DNA of 64,000 nucleotides from Pyrocephalus nanus. Taxonomy: Eukaryota; Chordata; Aves; Passeriformes; Tyrannidae. Below are positions 26,801 through 41,068 of the stretch, in pieces. Within the stretch, counting starts at the first letter, position 1. The number at the start of each line of letters is the position of its first letter. The DNA is taken from positions 18,374,001 through 18,438,000 of the forward strand of contig CM076267.1 of assembly GCA_038380795.1 (NCBI GenBank), given 5' to 3'. A model generated the notes under the pieces. It was not told where the DNA came from, did not search any database, and saw nothing but the letters and a program-made list of their open reading frames with translations. Made by a program: the position numbers and the translations under genes.

Positions 26801-27362
26801 ATTGCCAGATATCTGCAAGATCTTAAAAGATATACCTACTTTTGTGCACTCAAAACATCAGATTACCTGTTAGGCTCTGATTTCTACTGAAATTAAAGTT
26901 TAAACAGAAGGATGTGAAAAATTAGATGTGTTGATTCATTTAAGCAGGCTATTATGGATAGCAGGAAGTATTCCAAAGCTGTCCAAGGGATCATGCTTCA
27001 TTTTAGTCTCATATTCTTGAGTTATGTAGGCTGGGAGAGATGGTATCAAATGGACTATATTTGGTCAGCTCCAAATAGTCCCACAACAAATACTTCAGTG
27101 GGTAAGGTTGGAGGGAAGCAGGAAAATCTTGTGGACACAAGACTCAGCAGCTTTATATAAATAGTGATCCCAGCATGGTTCATAGAGCCTAAAAGTTGAG
27201 TCAGAGAAGGTGGAGAGGGAAAAGCAATTTACATTTGCCATAATCTGCCTTTTCCTTTAAGGACAGAGATTCCTGGTTAGCAAGCTTTACCATAAGCAGT
27301 GCTAGCATGAAGTATCTCCTCAGATGTAAATACTGTAACTCAGGTTTGTATGGGAGAAGATA

Positions 27363-27387
27363 GGGGGGTTGGGGAGGGAAAGTAGGG
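27363..27387 (+). other. Canonical G-quadruplex motif
   Basis: Runs of six, four, three and three G separated by loops of 2, 1 and 6 bases, which meets the standard G3+ N1-7 rule on the plus strand. It lies in intergenic DNA. Confidence 0.6.
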
Positions 27388-30300
27388 CAGTCAGTGAACA
27401 GTCCAAAAGGGAACAGATAAATGCTTGACCAAAGAGCCTCAAAACCAAACAAACGATCCACGATTTGCATTCGCACAAAGCTAGTGCAAATACCCATACA
27501 ATCCCATGACTGTGTAAAGCACATGTGAAAATCCAAACCTTGTGCATGCTTGTGCTTTTTTTTCCTTATGTAACTCATCACATTGTCCTGTTTGAAAAGA
27601 CTAAATCCCTTGAACTTCACCAAAGGATCTATTTCCATAAAACACTTATTAAAATTACAGATCGCTCTAATGCAGTATGTCATTCACTAACGTTGTTGTG
27701 GCTGGATTACAAACCCATTGTCACCTCTACACGTGACACACCGGGTATCAGTTGGATGTTTGGCTCAGTGCCTGGCTACAGGATGGGAGACCCAAACCTT
27801 CAAAGCTGGCCTTGTGTCCTTCTTCCCTCCTGAGAGGGTTTCTCCTTGTCCTTACATGGCTCTGCTGTGCTCTTATTATAGGAACAGAATACCTAAAACC
27901 TTGTGCAAAGACAAATAAATCTCTACCAGCTGAGACAGAGTAGAAAGGAACTAAGTAGGCAACATATTTTTTCCAGAAATCCATTCAACTCACATTTTCC
28001 TTCACTTAAATTTTATAATGTACATGCTTTGCTTATGCATGCAGGAAATCCTTTTTGCTCTCCTTGTTTTCCTAACTGCATTTTTGGTTCCAACACACAT
28101 CACCCTGCCCAAGCTGATTTCCATTCCACTAATATTCTAAATGACTAGTTTATAGCAAGCAACTTCTTGGATTTTATAGTTTTACATATAATGAAGCAAA
28201 GGAAACTAATTGTTTTCCTTTTCAACTGAATCAGCTGAAATTACGTGTAATTGAACATGGATGTTTATTTAATCTAGATGCAGAGAATAAAATTGGTTCT
28301 TAAACTTTTTCAGAAGCAGTATCAAAAGTCTGCTACTACTTACCACAAAAATCTGGGTTTATATTTTTTAAAAAAAAAAACATGTTCAAAAAAAATAGAA
28401 GCATTTACAATGGAAAATTCTACATTAAGTTTCCCAGGGAGAAAAAAAATATCAGAGCAGGGAAATGATTTTCAGCACCAATTACAATCTCAAAGATGAG
28501 ACAGAATACCCAAGAAAACCCCACCACTCCTAAAACTGTATTCATCCTCTTGACTTCTGAATGGGGATGAAATCTTAATAGTGCAAATGTCACTAGGGTA
28601 TTATATATTGCTAAACAATCATCATAATTCTTCATTCATATCTACATTAATTCAGTCAATGAAAGAAATCCAGACATGGCAATTAATGCTTCATTTACAA
28701 AAGGATGCGTAAGTGCTTTGGTAATGCATCAGGAAGGGGTGATTGAAGACATTGGTATGCTTTTTAATAGCTGACTACCAAGATGTACCAAATTCACCCA
28801 TTACAGACAAAATGCCAGTTTGAATATTGTCCCAAAATGATAAAGGGGAATGGTGAAGACTTTTGAAGACTTTTTTCCAGATAGTACCAGTGACAGAGAC
28901 AGTTACAATACAACCTTATCCTACTGACACCGTTCAAATAAGCCTGAAAAACAGTACTCCAATTAAATTCACAATTTCTTTAAAAATAACACCATCTGAT
29001 AGTTTTAACAGGCCACAAGAGACCATTTTTCCCCCTATCATGCTATAGTCTGTATGTGCTCTAGATTTAGAGGTCTATGCTACAACTTACGCAAATGCAG
29101 TAAAGCAGAGCATCACCAACTGAAAATAAGATTTCATCAAAAGAGACTTGGTTTATTTTTTTAATAAACTATTAAATGATTGAAATTTTACAGTTATCTT
29201 TATGCAGAAGGTTTCTGATAAGTTTTTCCTTTGTTGTTGTAACCATGACAATTCATAACTATAATATAGCTATCCGTTTAAAAATATCTTCATTAACATA
29301 AACAGTGTCAACTTCAGTCAGTGTTGATCTTGCTGCAGGGGGTACAACCTTCAAGAGATAGAAAATTGTCAGCTAGCTACATTTTCATACCATAGTAAAC
29401 CAAACAATTGGTTTACTGATGCATTCAGCAAACACAATTTATGAAATTCTCCCAGTTTTTCCATTGCTTCAAATCTGTATCTGCTTAACTTGCAGGATCT
29501 GCTTTAGCTTGCTAGACTCCTCCAAATCAAGTTCTATTACAGTGCCAGAAGGATTTATATGTAGTTTTACTTTCATAAACCAGAGACTGAAGACAAGCAA
29601 TATTTGACACCTCTGAGAAAGAGGCCCAATCTGGCACATCAGTGACCATGAATCACGACTGGGTAGGTTGACTGACAGACATGAAGAGCTTTCCAAGGGT
29701 ACATGGAGCTCAAGTCAGTCACCTGGCCCACCAACTCCAGGGAACTCAAAGCTCCACACAGTGATATGCCTTGGGACAAGGGACAAGCACAACAAGCACC
29801 TCTGGAAGGTCCTGACTTCCATCAGTTCTCCAGCTTCCCACTGTCACTGCACAAAGAACTCTACTCAACCCACCAAGGACAACTACCAGAAAATCAGGTC
29901 CCTCTCCAAATCATTACTAAACTATAAAAAGGAGTCTCTTGGGTCTTAGATCAAAATACCATGAAGATCCTCTATCCTATATGCTCCCATTCCTCTGCTT
30001 TTGTTCCCTTTTTCCAGGAAAAAAAAAGTCAGTGACCCCCAAGTGACAGCTCCCGTTTAACTAAGTTGTTCATGAGCAAGAGACATAAGCTACTAGCAAC
30101 ACGTAGACTTTGTGAAGGTACCAAGCACCACTGCAGTAAGATGTCACCAAACAACCAATTTTACTTCAGTTGTTTTAGCAGAAGAGGTGGAAATAAGTAA
30201 ACAGAACAAATTAAATGTACACAGCTAAGTCCAAAAACAAGGAACACCAAAGAACATATACCAGTGCTTTGCTAATTAAGCAATAAATCCACCACTATAG

Positions 30301-30916
30301 AGCATAGATATATATAGAGAGAGACATTACAATTACAATATCTAACCCACGAGATTTAAACAAGTTTTTCTCCCTTAAACCAAACAGAAAATGTGATGTA
30401 TGCACACACAACCAATATATTCTTATCTCTTTATAAAAATCACAGAATGTAATGCGACAAAGTGTGCAAACTGAGGGCCAAGTTCTTGCCTGATAGCATA
30501 CCCAAAGCATAGCCTTTGCACCATCGAAAGAAATGATGGGCACACAGTTTGTGCAGAGGCTGACAAAAACATGTTGGTATAAGATGTTATTTCATGGGAG
30601 GCACAGTGAATGCAAGCATTTTTATTTGCTCTCTCCACTGGAAATACTTTTTCCTCTCAACAATACTTTATAGACCTTGTCATTATTTCTTTCTGCAAAG
30701 AACCAATGAATGAGTTTTGTTTCCATTTATTTTGTTTTATTTATGGGGGTTGAGAGGGGTTTGTTCTTTTCTCTATTTTAATTCAGGGGAAACACATATA
30801 CACGGACATGTACACCCCTAGTCACTAGCTAGACACCTTTCATTATAAAATATTCTTGTACCAACAGGAGAACTGCATGGTTGCCCACATTTAAAGCTAG
30901 AGAAAAGAGTAAACTG

Positions 30917-30970
30917 AAGTTAACTCAGTTAACCACAGTTACTGTTAACCGTTAATTGTTAATTAACAAC
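30917..30970. repeat. Clustered GTTA-type motifs
   Basis: Six or seven GTTAAC, GTTACT or GTTAAT units in about 54 bp, ending in the perfect palindrome GTTAATTAAC. They resemble MYB sites (CAGTTA, CCGTTA) and an HNF1-type half-site pair. It may be a decayed simple repeat or a homotypic site cluster. Confidence 0.5.
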
Positions 30971-33900
30971 ACAGTGCCTGGAAAATTACTCATTTCTATT
31001 GCTCATACTTTTTCCATTCCATACATTTTTGCAAGTATTACAATTGCAACACTGTACAATTTTGAACATTTACCATAAACATCCAAACTGCATACTGTTT
31101 AGCACTCAAAGTTTATAATTTAAGGAGCATGACCACTCCTAAATATACACAGAATATACACAGAATATCAACTAGCACTACAAAAATCAGTTCAATGATT
31201 ATAAAAATATTCTGACCTCGGAACTTGTGGCTAATGTTTAGTCATGAACTCTACGAGCATTTTGCTATAGCTTTATATAATATATCAAATAGTTTAGATT
31301 ACAGATGTTTGGTTTCTCAGTTCTGCCCTCTGGAAGAGTCCTGAAAGCCTGTATCAAGTCTCAGACTGCAGCAGAGTATGTTACAGTTCCCTGCTGTGCT
31401 ACGAACACTGACATGAGAAGTGCAAGAGAACAAGGACAAAGCTTTGCCTCTCCAGCTCTAACAGTGCTGGAGTGCCCCATACAACAGCCAAGATAGCAAG
31501 GCTTTTATTCAGCTAGACCAACCTAGAACCTAGAGTATAAACTGTCCAAAAAAAAGGACAGTCTCACCTTCACTAAGAAAATTGAACTACCATGTTTTAT
31601 CCAGAGCCAAAGCCCCGTAGAAAAGCATTTCTTCCTGGCAGTCACTGAGCTAAGTACTGCTTCCAAAACTGATTAAGTGCAGAATTGCAGTTTAATAGTT
31701 GTCTTGGCTTTTGGAGAGGGTTGGAGGAACAACAGACTGAAAGACAATTTAGCACTGTAAATATGTGCCTTTTTGCACACACACTAAAAGCTGCCAGCTC
31801 AAACGAGGTGTTTTCCCATTTTTGAAGAATTTTAAAGGAGACACCATTTTGATTAAAACCCAGGGGAAAGCAAAAGTCATAAGAGCAGAGAGAGCAGCTC
31901 CTACTCAGAACAGTGAAAAACAAAGATCCTGTTGTTCATAACTGCTCTGATCCCAGGTCATGTTAGCTTTTTGTGGCATTAAGCAACAGCTGTTTAAGAA
32001 GTGTCTTTCTGCAGCCCAGGGGGACAAAAACACAGCAGTGTAGATCATTACTTTTCTGATAACACTAAAAAAGCTAGGGTACAGTTGAGCTGCTAATAAA
32101 GCCTGTAAAAGCCATTCTCTCACACCCCACATACTCTTCTGGTGTGTCTTCAAGGAACAGTTACTCCTTTTTAATCATATATTACCTGTTAGCAGCTCTT
32201 AGTCAAAAGATTCCCAGTCTCTCTTCCTTTGCTGTATAGGAGGTAGCTAAAAGACTGGGTGATAGCTTTCTCCCTCAATTCCTGCAGAAGAATCTCAGCC
32301 TCCAATCCCCAAGTCACAAGTGTCCCTCTCTGCTCAGGGACTGTCGCCACCTATCTTCTCTTGTCTGGTTGCCCAGTGTATTTGATTCTCTGTCTCCTGA
32401 GCTAGAGCTGAATGCAGTCTTTCACGCCTGCCTCCTTAGGGCTTGCAGACACCCTACTCAGCCAACCAGAAAAGTTCCTCGGCTTCTCTTCTACTTGGTG
32501 CAAAGAAAGTTGTTCCATAATGCCTGCTTAAGTAAGTAGTACTAAAGCTTATGACTTTTTTGGATCTGCACACCACTTTTACAGATTTTCATCAGTAAAC
32601 TAAGTGCGGATTCATGACCTCTTTCCAGTCTCTCCTGCACTGGAATTTCAAGTGCAATAATTGCCACATTTTGTTTCAATAGGATTTTTACTGCTATTAA
32701 ATTTAAACTAAGTATGAGTTGCAAATTGCTTCTAGCCTAGGGCAGACACATCTTACTCCAGGGCTTAATACTTTATTTGACCCTAGTTTGACTTCATATC
32801 AGGATCTACAAGACTAATCAGATGGGTAGCTTCAAAGAAGCATCAGGCATTCGCTTTTTAGGCCTTTTTCTTAGAAATTTTTTCTCTAAGAACAAGCACA
32901 ACATGAACAATAGTCAGTTTAAGAACAATAAAGACTGCTTCCACAAGCCTTTCCTTTTCTTCCAAATAGGAATTTGACTCAAGGACCTGCAAGCCCTCTA
33001 TATAGAGCACTGACCTTATCTAAGCAATGTTACAGGTAAGGCAGTAACACAGGTACTATGAGGTAGAATACCAGTGTGCACAAGGAGCTTAATATGTGCA
33101 GTACTCTATTTATCCTCTCCAGGAATTCTAACCTCCTACAAACAAAGTCAAGAACAAACAGGAACTGCACCTATAATAAATATGCCTAAAAGCAGCAATA
33201 GTAATATTTTGCAACTCACTAATGCATGCAGATACACAGCCCTTAAAAGACCTGAAAGCTTGGGATCTTTTCATTCAGTTCACTGTTTAGCATCTGGAAG
33301 GGCTATAGGAAATCTTTCCCCTACACATTTTGGACCCTTTTTCTAAAATTCAGACACTTAGTATCTTATATACTGTGATAGATGAAGCTCTTTTTCACCT
33401 CTGTTTGCATGGTATCCCTAAAACTCATGACATTATTAACCTCTGTTTTTGAGCATCTAATAGATGTCACTAGAAAAATAGTTTTAATAAATGCATCCTG
33501 GAACATTCAGTTTGGATTTAAGGTACCATATGAGAAAAGGAAAAATAACGATAAGTGATAAATGGGATAAAGATTTTAGGGAAATTTTATTGTATTTAAT
33601 TAATCTACCATTTTTACTAAGTTGCTTTCAAGTGAAATGGCTTTTTACCAACTCCGTTTGAAAAGGTTAGAAGGGTATTCCCTGAGCTACAATCATTAGC
33701 ATATAGATGTCTCTAAGTGTTAATTTCTGTTTTCACTGAATGAATGTAATTTAAAATGAGGCCCTTTCAAATCAGTTAACTTTGGCCATTTGAGAAAGAT
33801 AAGAAAAACGGACTCAAGCATGAACCCCAGCAAAACCTGCTTCTTAAGGATAAATATATGTGACTGTTTAAGAGTCTCCATTGCCACATGCTGCAAATGA

Positions 33901-35269
33901 TAGAATTCAGGAAAATTACGAGAAAAGGTGGGTGATGGGATTAAAGTCCTACCATTAGGTGATAGAATCCATTAATAGGGATAACAAAAAAGAAGGGTTA
34001 TTTTTACAGTTCATTTTTAAAGAGAGTTGAAAATCAGTCTAGAAATTAGAGTGGTGGCAATTAGTTTTATACCTACAGCAAAACTCATTGAATTTCTTCT
34101 CTTTCAGTTTTATGCAACAAAGGAAGAATAATTTAGGAGCTGATCCATCTTCTAAATTAATGAATTGTATGCCAACTGTCATCTTCAGCCAGATCAAGCT
34201 CAGGAGTGTTTTGAAGTTTTCATTTTAAAAAAACCTATAACATGTTCAGTATGATGTACCATGAACCTCTGACACAGCTGCCCACCCAGGCATGCCACTT
34301 GCCCTAAGAAAAGAGGGTTTCTCTTCAGCAGGTTTCTGGCATATACACACACCATATAAGATACTTAATAAAGGACATGGAATATTTGTATTAAGCGTCT
34401 CATTCTCCACCACAAAATCATCATCACCAGAACTTACCTTTCCTGAGATTAGATCTTTCTCCAAAGTGATCCTTTCTTGCTTCAATGTTTTTAATTCATG
34501 GAAGAAAAATAAATAAACAACCTATCAACTTCAATGTTGGAGAACACATTTTCTTGCAATAAACATGAAATTTAGGAAAGTGAGTTATCCTTACTACATA
34601 GAAATTCCACCTGTTCTGGCAAAGCTACAAGGCTTTTGACTATATTTAATTTGCACATACTGAAATGATCATTACCATATTTTGTCAAAGTCCTCAGAAA
34701 ACATGGTTGCTCTGAACATACCAGGATCTGGAGAAGTCAAACCCAAGCCATACCATTGCCTTGGCATTAGGAAGCCTCTCAAGTGTGGCAGGTAGTACAA
34801 AGGAAACCAGAAAGATCACTCTTTGTTTTTACCCATGCAAAATATCATTATATTAGGGAAGGAAACAGCACAATGACACAAAGTCAAAAACAGGAGTCAT
34901 TAGGAGGAGAGCAGTGCCTTGTGAGCCTTCTTTTCCGAAAAAGAGAGCAGCAGCAGCTGGAAGACAGTCTGACAGATAAAACTGAGTCAGACCATTCATA
35001 CATCAAAAATACAATTCAAAAAAATCCCACAAACCCTCGTTCTGCATTCTTATTCATCAACAGAGATTAATGGCAATGTCTTTCTAAGTTTTTTCTTTTT
35101 GCCACTTCTACAAGTTGCTCCATTAAGTCAACTGAAGATTTGTATTGTAGGCTATATCTGATGGATTGGTCGAGAGAAGTCAATATTTTTCCTTACATAC
35201 GATTCTTATCTTGTTTCCTACTTTATAAGTAAACCCAACTAATTATACTGAAATAGGATTTAGGTTGCA

Positions 35270-36010
35270 AAGCCACAGACTATCCTGAATTGGAAGGAAC
35301 TCACAAGAATCACCACGCGTAGCTTCCAGTTCTTCACAGGACATTACCAAGAATCACACTATGCACCCAAGAGCATTGCCCAAATCCTTGAATTCTGTCA
35401 GATCATCCCCTGCACTTACCCTCCTGAGGAAGCTGTAGACTGCAATGAAGTTTCCCATGCCCAGGCTGAACAGAACAAGTGACCTCAGCCACTTCCCATA
35501 CATCTTCCCCTGCAAACCCTTCACCATCCTCATAGCCCTCCTTTGGACGCTCTCTAATAGATTTATATTTTTCAGATATTATGGCACCCAAAACCACACA
35601 CAGGACTTGAGGTGAGGCCACAGTAGCACAGAGTAGAACAGGACAGTCACCTCCTTCAGCCATCTGTGCTTGATGCACGCCAGGACATGGTTGGTCCTTT
35701 GCTGACTCATGTTCCAGTTGCTGTTGACCAGGACCCCCAGATCCCATTTTGTGGAGCTGCTCTCCAGTCTCTCATTCCCTAGTCTGTAATGTACATCCAG
35801 GGTTGCACCATCCCAGGTCCAGAATCCATCATTTGCCCTTGTTAAACTTCATACAGTTGGTGATTGCCCGGCCCTCTCATTAGTCAAGATCTCTCTGCTT
35901 TCAAGGGAATCAACAGTTCCTCCCAACTTACTGTCATCAGCAAATTTAGTATACCTTTGAGTCATGCACCCAAGTCAACATTCAGCGAGGGAGGAAATAC
36001 TGCATTAAAC
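35270..36010 (-). mobile_element. CR1 LINE fragment, about 0.7 kb
   Basis: Reverse complement of the CR1 3' region. Recognisable blocks on the plus strand include CCTCCTTTGGACGCTCTC, AGGACTTGAGGTGAGGCCAC, GACATGGTTGGTCCTTTGCT, GACCAGGACCCCCAGATCCC and CCTTGTTAAACTTCATACAG. The region just inside the tail (about 35300-35400) looks rearranged or deleted. The boundary at the 36010 side is soft. A 114-codon minus frame (35403-35747) is a remnant within the element, not a gene. Confidence 0.85.
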
Positions 36011-39000
36011 AAGCACTGACAATTACACATGGGTGCAGAGTCCTGTTTTGAGTTCAAATGAAGTTGTCTTCCTGAGAAAGGTAATGTCAGTCCAAACTTT
36101 CCCCTCTAAATACTCTATACAATGTGTCAAGATCAGTCCTCTTGCCTCAGCCTTCCCTCTCCTCTACCAACAGCCAAAATACAGGCCAGCTGATGTCAGC
36201 TGTAGTATGGATACAAGACTATTTGGACTTGGATTAAGACCAGCAAGATGGTATATGACAAACTGAACAGATGGTAAGAACATTCAGCTTTGATATACTT
36301 TATCCCAGTCACTTTTCTGCATCAGATTTGCTTGGGATATGCTGATTATGCAAACCCTGAAAATGAGCTTTATCCTCTTCAGATAAATATACATACATTA
36401 TGCAATCTAATACTGCAACAGCAAATACATAAGCAGGTCAACCCCTAGCTGATATTACTATGAATTGTTGCTAATAAATCCAGCTTGTTGGAATGTCATG
36501 CAGTGGCACTGCAGGTACTCCAGTCTCTGGTGTTGGTTATGAATTGGTCACGGAGGGATTTCCCACCCACAGAATTCTTCATTAGATTTTCCAAATTTAC
36601 ACTATGTGTGAACACTATCTACACTGCATATTGGCTTCAACAGCCCTATTCTACGAATAAGAAGTATTTACCTGTAAAAGGCTGAGTGGAAGTTATGAAA
36701 TCACCTTCCACAGTCACAAGCCTATCTATGCCATCCATTGTCTAGTGGTTTAAGCGAATTCTAAATTAAGACTTCTCTTTTGGTTTCTAATCTGAAAGAT
36801 ATTCAGGAAACGCATTTACTCTCCTTTACATCCCTGAAATTCTATTTTGCTTTATAAGCTTTCCTACATATAGTTTCCCCATACAGTTTCCAAGAGTTCA
36901 ATACTTAAATTTCTTCACATCATCTCTTCCACAGCAAATAAGGTAACTGTTTTTAGCAGAGCTGTAAATAAAAAAGTGCCATCGTATTCTGCATATTTTG
37001 CAAGGCTCTTCATATGTAAGTGGAATCCTTGTGCTCTGTTCTTACTGTGTACAAAATGTGCACAGTCTTTAGAAATGCAGATAATCAAAAAAAGAGCCAC
37101 TAGGGAAACAAAGTAATAACATTAGCTAATGCCACACAGTAATGTTTATTTAACAAATCTATGTTGCATGCCTGACATTTCCCCTGGCATCAATTTATTT
37201 TGTTTTGCTTTTGTCTGATAGCAGCACCAATGTATTTAAAATGTAAACTTATTTTACACCTACCAAAGTGTATACACAATATAATAAAAACATATACGTC
37301 TTTTTTAATATCTTATGGGAATACAGACTGGAGATGTGCAGAAAGCCCAGCCGCCAAAGTAAACTATCTAGATTATGGAAAATGTTCATTTTTAGCTTTT
37401 CCAATAGCTACTAAAACTGCAATTGTCAGTGCACTGTACATCACTGCATTATGTTATTTATAAAGTGCCACAATGTGACAAAATGATGCTAGCCATCAGG
37501 ATCCAATCTTAACTGAAAGTGGCAGGGGAAGTGGAGTGGATGGAAAGATATCTTCACAGACCATTCAAACTGGCAGTTTGGAGTACTTACAAACGGCAAT
37601 TTTCAGAAGTTTAATTTACTGGTCATTTGTAAAAATGTACACAAATGATTCTATGAATCAAATTAGAAACAAGAAGTTTCTACTTTCAAACTTCTCTGTA
37701 ATCAAGCTGTCTCTTGCTCCCCTTTCTTTCCAGCCAAAGTTCAGACTGTGGCATTCACGCCACTCCTGCTTTCTTCATTACAGTCCTAGATTTATCAGCT
37801 CTTCTTTTCAGGATCAGTACCTTTCTTGACTTAGAAAGCCAGACCAGCTAGTTGTCTCCAATAAATCCTCTTTAATTTCCCTTTTCCTTGTGCAGCAGTG
37901 TCTTATCTTTGCTCTCTCACTGGACTTTTTCAGAACACTGAAATCCCCAATTATATGTCTTCTAGAATATTCAAGTCAACACAAAGGATAACACTGGACA
38001 ACACACCATGTAGGATGAAATCATCTTTCTTGTGTATACTAACATGCTACTTCTGCATTAATTTTTTTATTTAACTGAGAAAAAAAAGAAGTGTCATTAA
38101 ATTCAAAGTAATGGGAAAGAATAACCCTGAAGCATGCATATTCAGTGATTGGTCAGAATGTAGATACTACCACTATGAAAACATCAGTTCAGTGCTCAGA
38201 GGGCAGAAAAAATTAGCAGAGTATTAAAAACTGAAGAAGAAAAAAAAAAGGAAAAAATCCACACACATAAAATATCGAAATATTACACAGCTTTGCAAAT
38301 CCAAATAAACACAGACATTTCACTTGAAATACAGCTCTGATAACCTCATTAAAGAGCCAAGGGGATTATAGAAAACATTCAAAATTCAGCTCTTCAACTA
38401 CTCTCTTTCCCAGCAAAGTACAGTTTCACCCATGTCTATAAAGTAACAATTGTTGAGGTAAAGGTGATGATGCATCTGCACCTGCTCACTATTTGTTGCC
38501 TATAAACACCTGGGAAACATATCAAGCAGCATGTTTAAAAAGTCACAAAGAATTTCATCCAAATAATGAGAAGTGCTACTCTTTGCCTGAGACAAGGTGG
38601 AAGTCAAGAACATAAATAGAACTAAACAGCTGCCAATAGTTCATGGTCCAGTAGTAACTAATTAAGGACAAGATGCAGCCCACTCTAAGAAAGTCTCTAT
38701 TGACAGACTGGTTGCAAAAGGAGGCACAAAAAGGAGGGTTCTTCCTTATATCCTATTCCTTCTAACAGCATTTAGAATTGACTGCTGGTAGGAAGAGAAC
38801 ATTGAGTCCATTTGATTTAAGTTAATTTGGATATGTTACTAAGAATCATAATGATTTATTTATCCTACCCATAATTTTGGGATGAGGGGAGGAGAAACCT
38901 TTACTCTGAAAGTAGCTGCTCCGAGAGGCAAAGGGAACTTCCCCTTCCAAATAGTTTAATCTCATTTCTTCAGTGCTCTATTGTGTTTTCTCTCTCTCAC

Positions 39001-40611
39001 ACACAGACCCAGTCAGCTTCCATTTCCACCTCTGACAATCATTAGCAGTGTTCCAGGTACAGGAGCTTGAAGCAGAAGGTTTCACATGAGAGGGGATACA
39101 CCAAAATTATTCCTTGATCCAAAGGGAATAATAGTCTTCAACTAATTTGCATGGGCCCATACCTCTAGTTATAAGCCAAAGTATTGAGGAATTGAAAAAT
39201 CAAAGTAAGCTGACTGGAAAAGGAGGTTTAACAAGGAGCTGTACACATCTAGGTAGTTTTGACTAGACTATGAAATCAATACTACAAGGTTTATGCTTTG
39301 TTAAACTATCCTAAAGAAAATGGGCCTAGATATAGAAGGTATTTTATAACATAGAAGTCTTACTGCTATTATTGCCTCAGCAGAATCTGGAAGGATATGC
39401 TGCCATATGGTCATACTTGCTCAGTTGCCCAGCTCCATCTATTTTCTTCTCCAATACAAGAGCAGCTTGTTTTCCACCAAAAAAAAAAAAAAAAAAAAAC
39501 CAACAACCTCCCCCCCAAAAAAACCCCAAACAACAACAACAAAAAAACCACCTCAAAACAATTAAGTGAAAAAGTATTAGTCTAGGCATGCCCATATCAA
39601 AATATCAATGTTCACTTATTTGACTGATAACTCCAGCACCTGGCACTAAAGGATGTGAACTCTTATTCAAAGATATAATGTTTTGCATTACAAAAACAAG
39701 TCTGTACACAGTAAGAGTCACAGCTGGATGCCAATAAATGTACTAATATTCCATCAATATATTTGGAACACTGCTATGCTCTGTTAGTATGTACACAGTG
39801 TATGGGTTATACATCAGAATATTTTCTGCTAGGTATCAGTAGTCTAATTCTTGAATAAGTTCATGGAATTAGTTTTGAGTCTGCCATCTTAAAAATAGTT
39901 TAATACCAATGTTTGGTAAAAAGCAAATAACTGAAAGCACACTTCCTTCTCTGACCTCAATGTACCACACCAGTATGATTCTTTCCCAGCTATCACCAGA
40001 GTCAACAATGAGTGAATTGGCAGATCTCAGTTTTGAAGTGGAAGATAGATTCAATGTCAGGCACCTAGTTCTTTGGCACTCTTCTCCACTGTTTCATGTA
40101 CTCTTGCTCCCTATTACTTCTGCAGAAAACCATAATCTTGCTCAGTCAACAGAGGAAAACTGAAAATCTTACACAAGTAAAAAATTTTAGTCACTATACT
40201 TATTCCACATTCATCAGCATGACACAATGAGCCTTTAGTTTTCCTTCTAAAGATGTTTTTTTCCAGCACAAATACCATGCAACGTAGAGGTGTTTATGTC
40301 AGTGTAATGTGTTACTGGCTGTAGGCTACATTGCTTTATTTCTCATCTTCAGTGACAGTGCTGTTTATCCTCATACAGCATCAATCTAGTCCTTTCTCTG
40401 CCACAATTGTTTTTCCCAGCCTCTTACTTGCCCTTGTCTAGATCTGTAATTGGTTCTAGCCCAAGCTCAAAGCAGTTACAATCAAGATTTCCTATTGGAA
40501 GCCCACAGTGTAGTCATTCTATGACATCTGTAGCCGATGTGCAAAAGCCACTACTTTTTGAAGCCTCACTTTTTCTTTGTTTCTACTATACAAAACATCT
40601 CCTATGTATAA
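36011..40611. other. Intergenic, nothing recognised except simple sequence
   Basis: AT-rich DNA; only the A/C-rich tract at 39479-39560 stands out. No gene. Confidence 0.7.
39479..39560 (+). repeat. Poly-A plus A/C-rich simple sequence
   Basis: A run of about 21 A followed by A/C-rich low-complexity sequence including CAA triplets and a C7 run. No transposon body is recognised upstream of it, so I call only simple sequence. Confidence 0.85.
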
Positions 40612-41068
40612 AATCATAGAATATGCTCAATTGGAAGGGCCCCTCAGGATCATCAAGTCCAACTCCTGACCATGCACAGGACACCCCAAAAGTCACACCA
40701 TCTGCCTGAGAGCACTGTCCAAATGCTTCTTGAACTGCCAGGCTTAGTGCTGTGACCACTTCCCTGGGGAGCCTGTTCCAGTGCCCAACCGTTCTCTGTG
40801 AGAAAAACTTTTGTCTGATATCCAACCTAAACTTTCCACAGCTCAGCTTTATGCCATTTCCTAAAGTCCTATCACTGGTCACAGGAGTGACGAGATAAGT
40901 TCCTGCCCCTCCTCTTCCCCTCATGTGGAAGCTGAAGATCACAGTGAGGTCTTCTCACAGTCTCCTCTTTTCCAGGCTCAACAAACCAAGTGCCCTCAGT
41001 CTCTCCTCATGCAGCTTCCCCTCCAGACCTTTCACCATCCTTGTGGCCCTCCTTTGGATACTCTCTTA
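40612..41068 (-). mobile_element. CR1 LINE 3' end, about 0.46 kb
   Basis: Well preserved. The plus strand starts AATCATAGAATATGCTC, GGAAGGGCCCC, TCATCAAGTCCAACTCCTGA and runs through GGGGAGCCTGTTCCAGTGCC, then TCTCCTCTTTTCCAGGCTCA, to CCCTCCTTTGGATACTCTC. This is a 5'-truncated CR1 in minus orientation. Its tail and body are less diverged than those of the copies at 14826 and 58450, so it is probably younger. The 118-codon minus frame at 40586-40942 lies within it. Confidence 0.92.

Larger units (their letters stand above)
22217..35269. other. Intergenic, sparse features
   Basis: Apart from the tRNA-like fragment (23751), the quadruplex motif (27363) and the GTTA cluster (30917), nothing is supported. 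A possible very short CR1 tail remnant lies near 26238-26275. The 160-codon minus frame 27201-27683 has no domain signature. Confidence 0.65.

Noticed and set aside
27201..27683. 160-codon minus-strand frame
   Set aside because: No domain, and the composition looks like translated intergenic DNA.
27757..27792. 5S rRNA-like words (CTGGCTACAGGATGGGAGACCC)
   Set aside because: Only about 20 bases resemble the 3' part of 5S rRNA; the rest of the molecule is absent.
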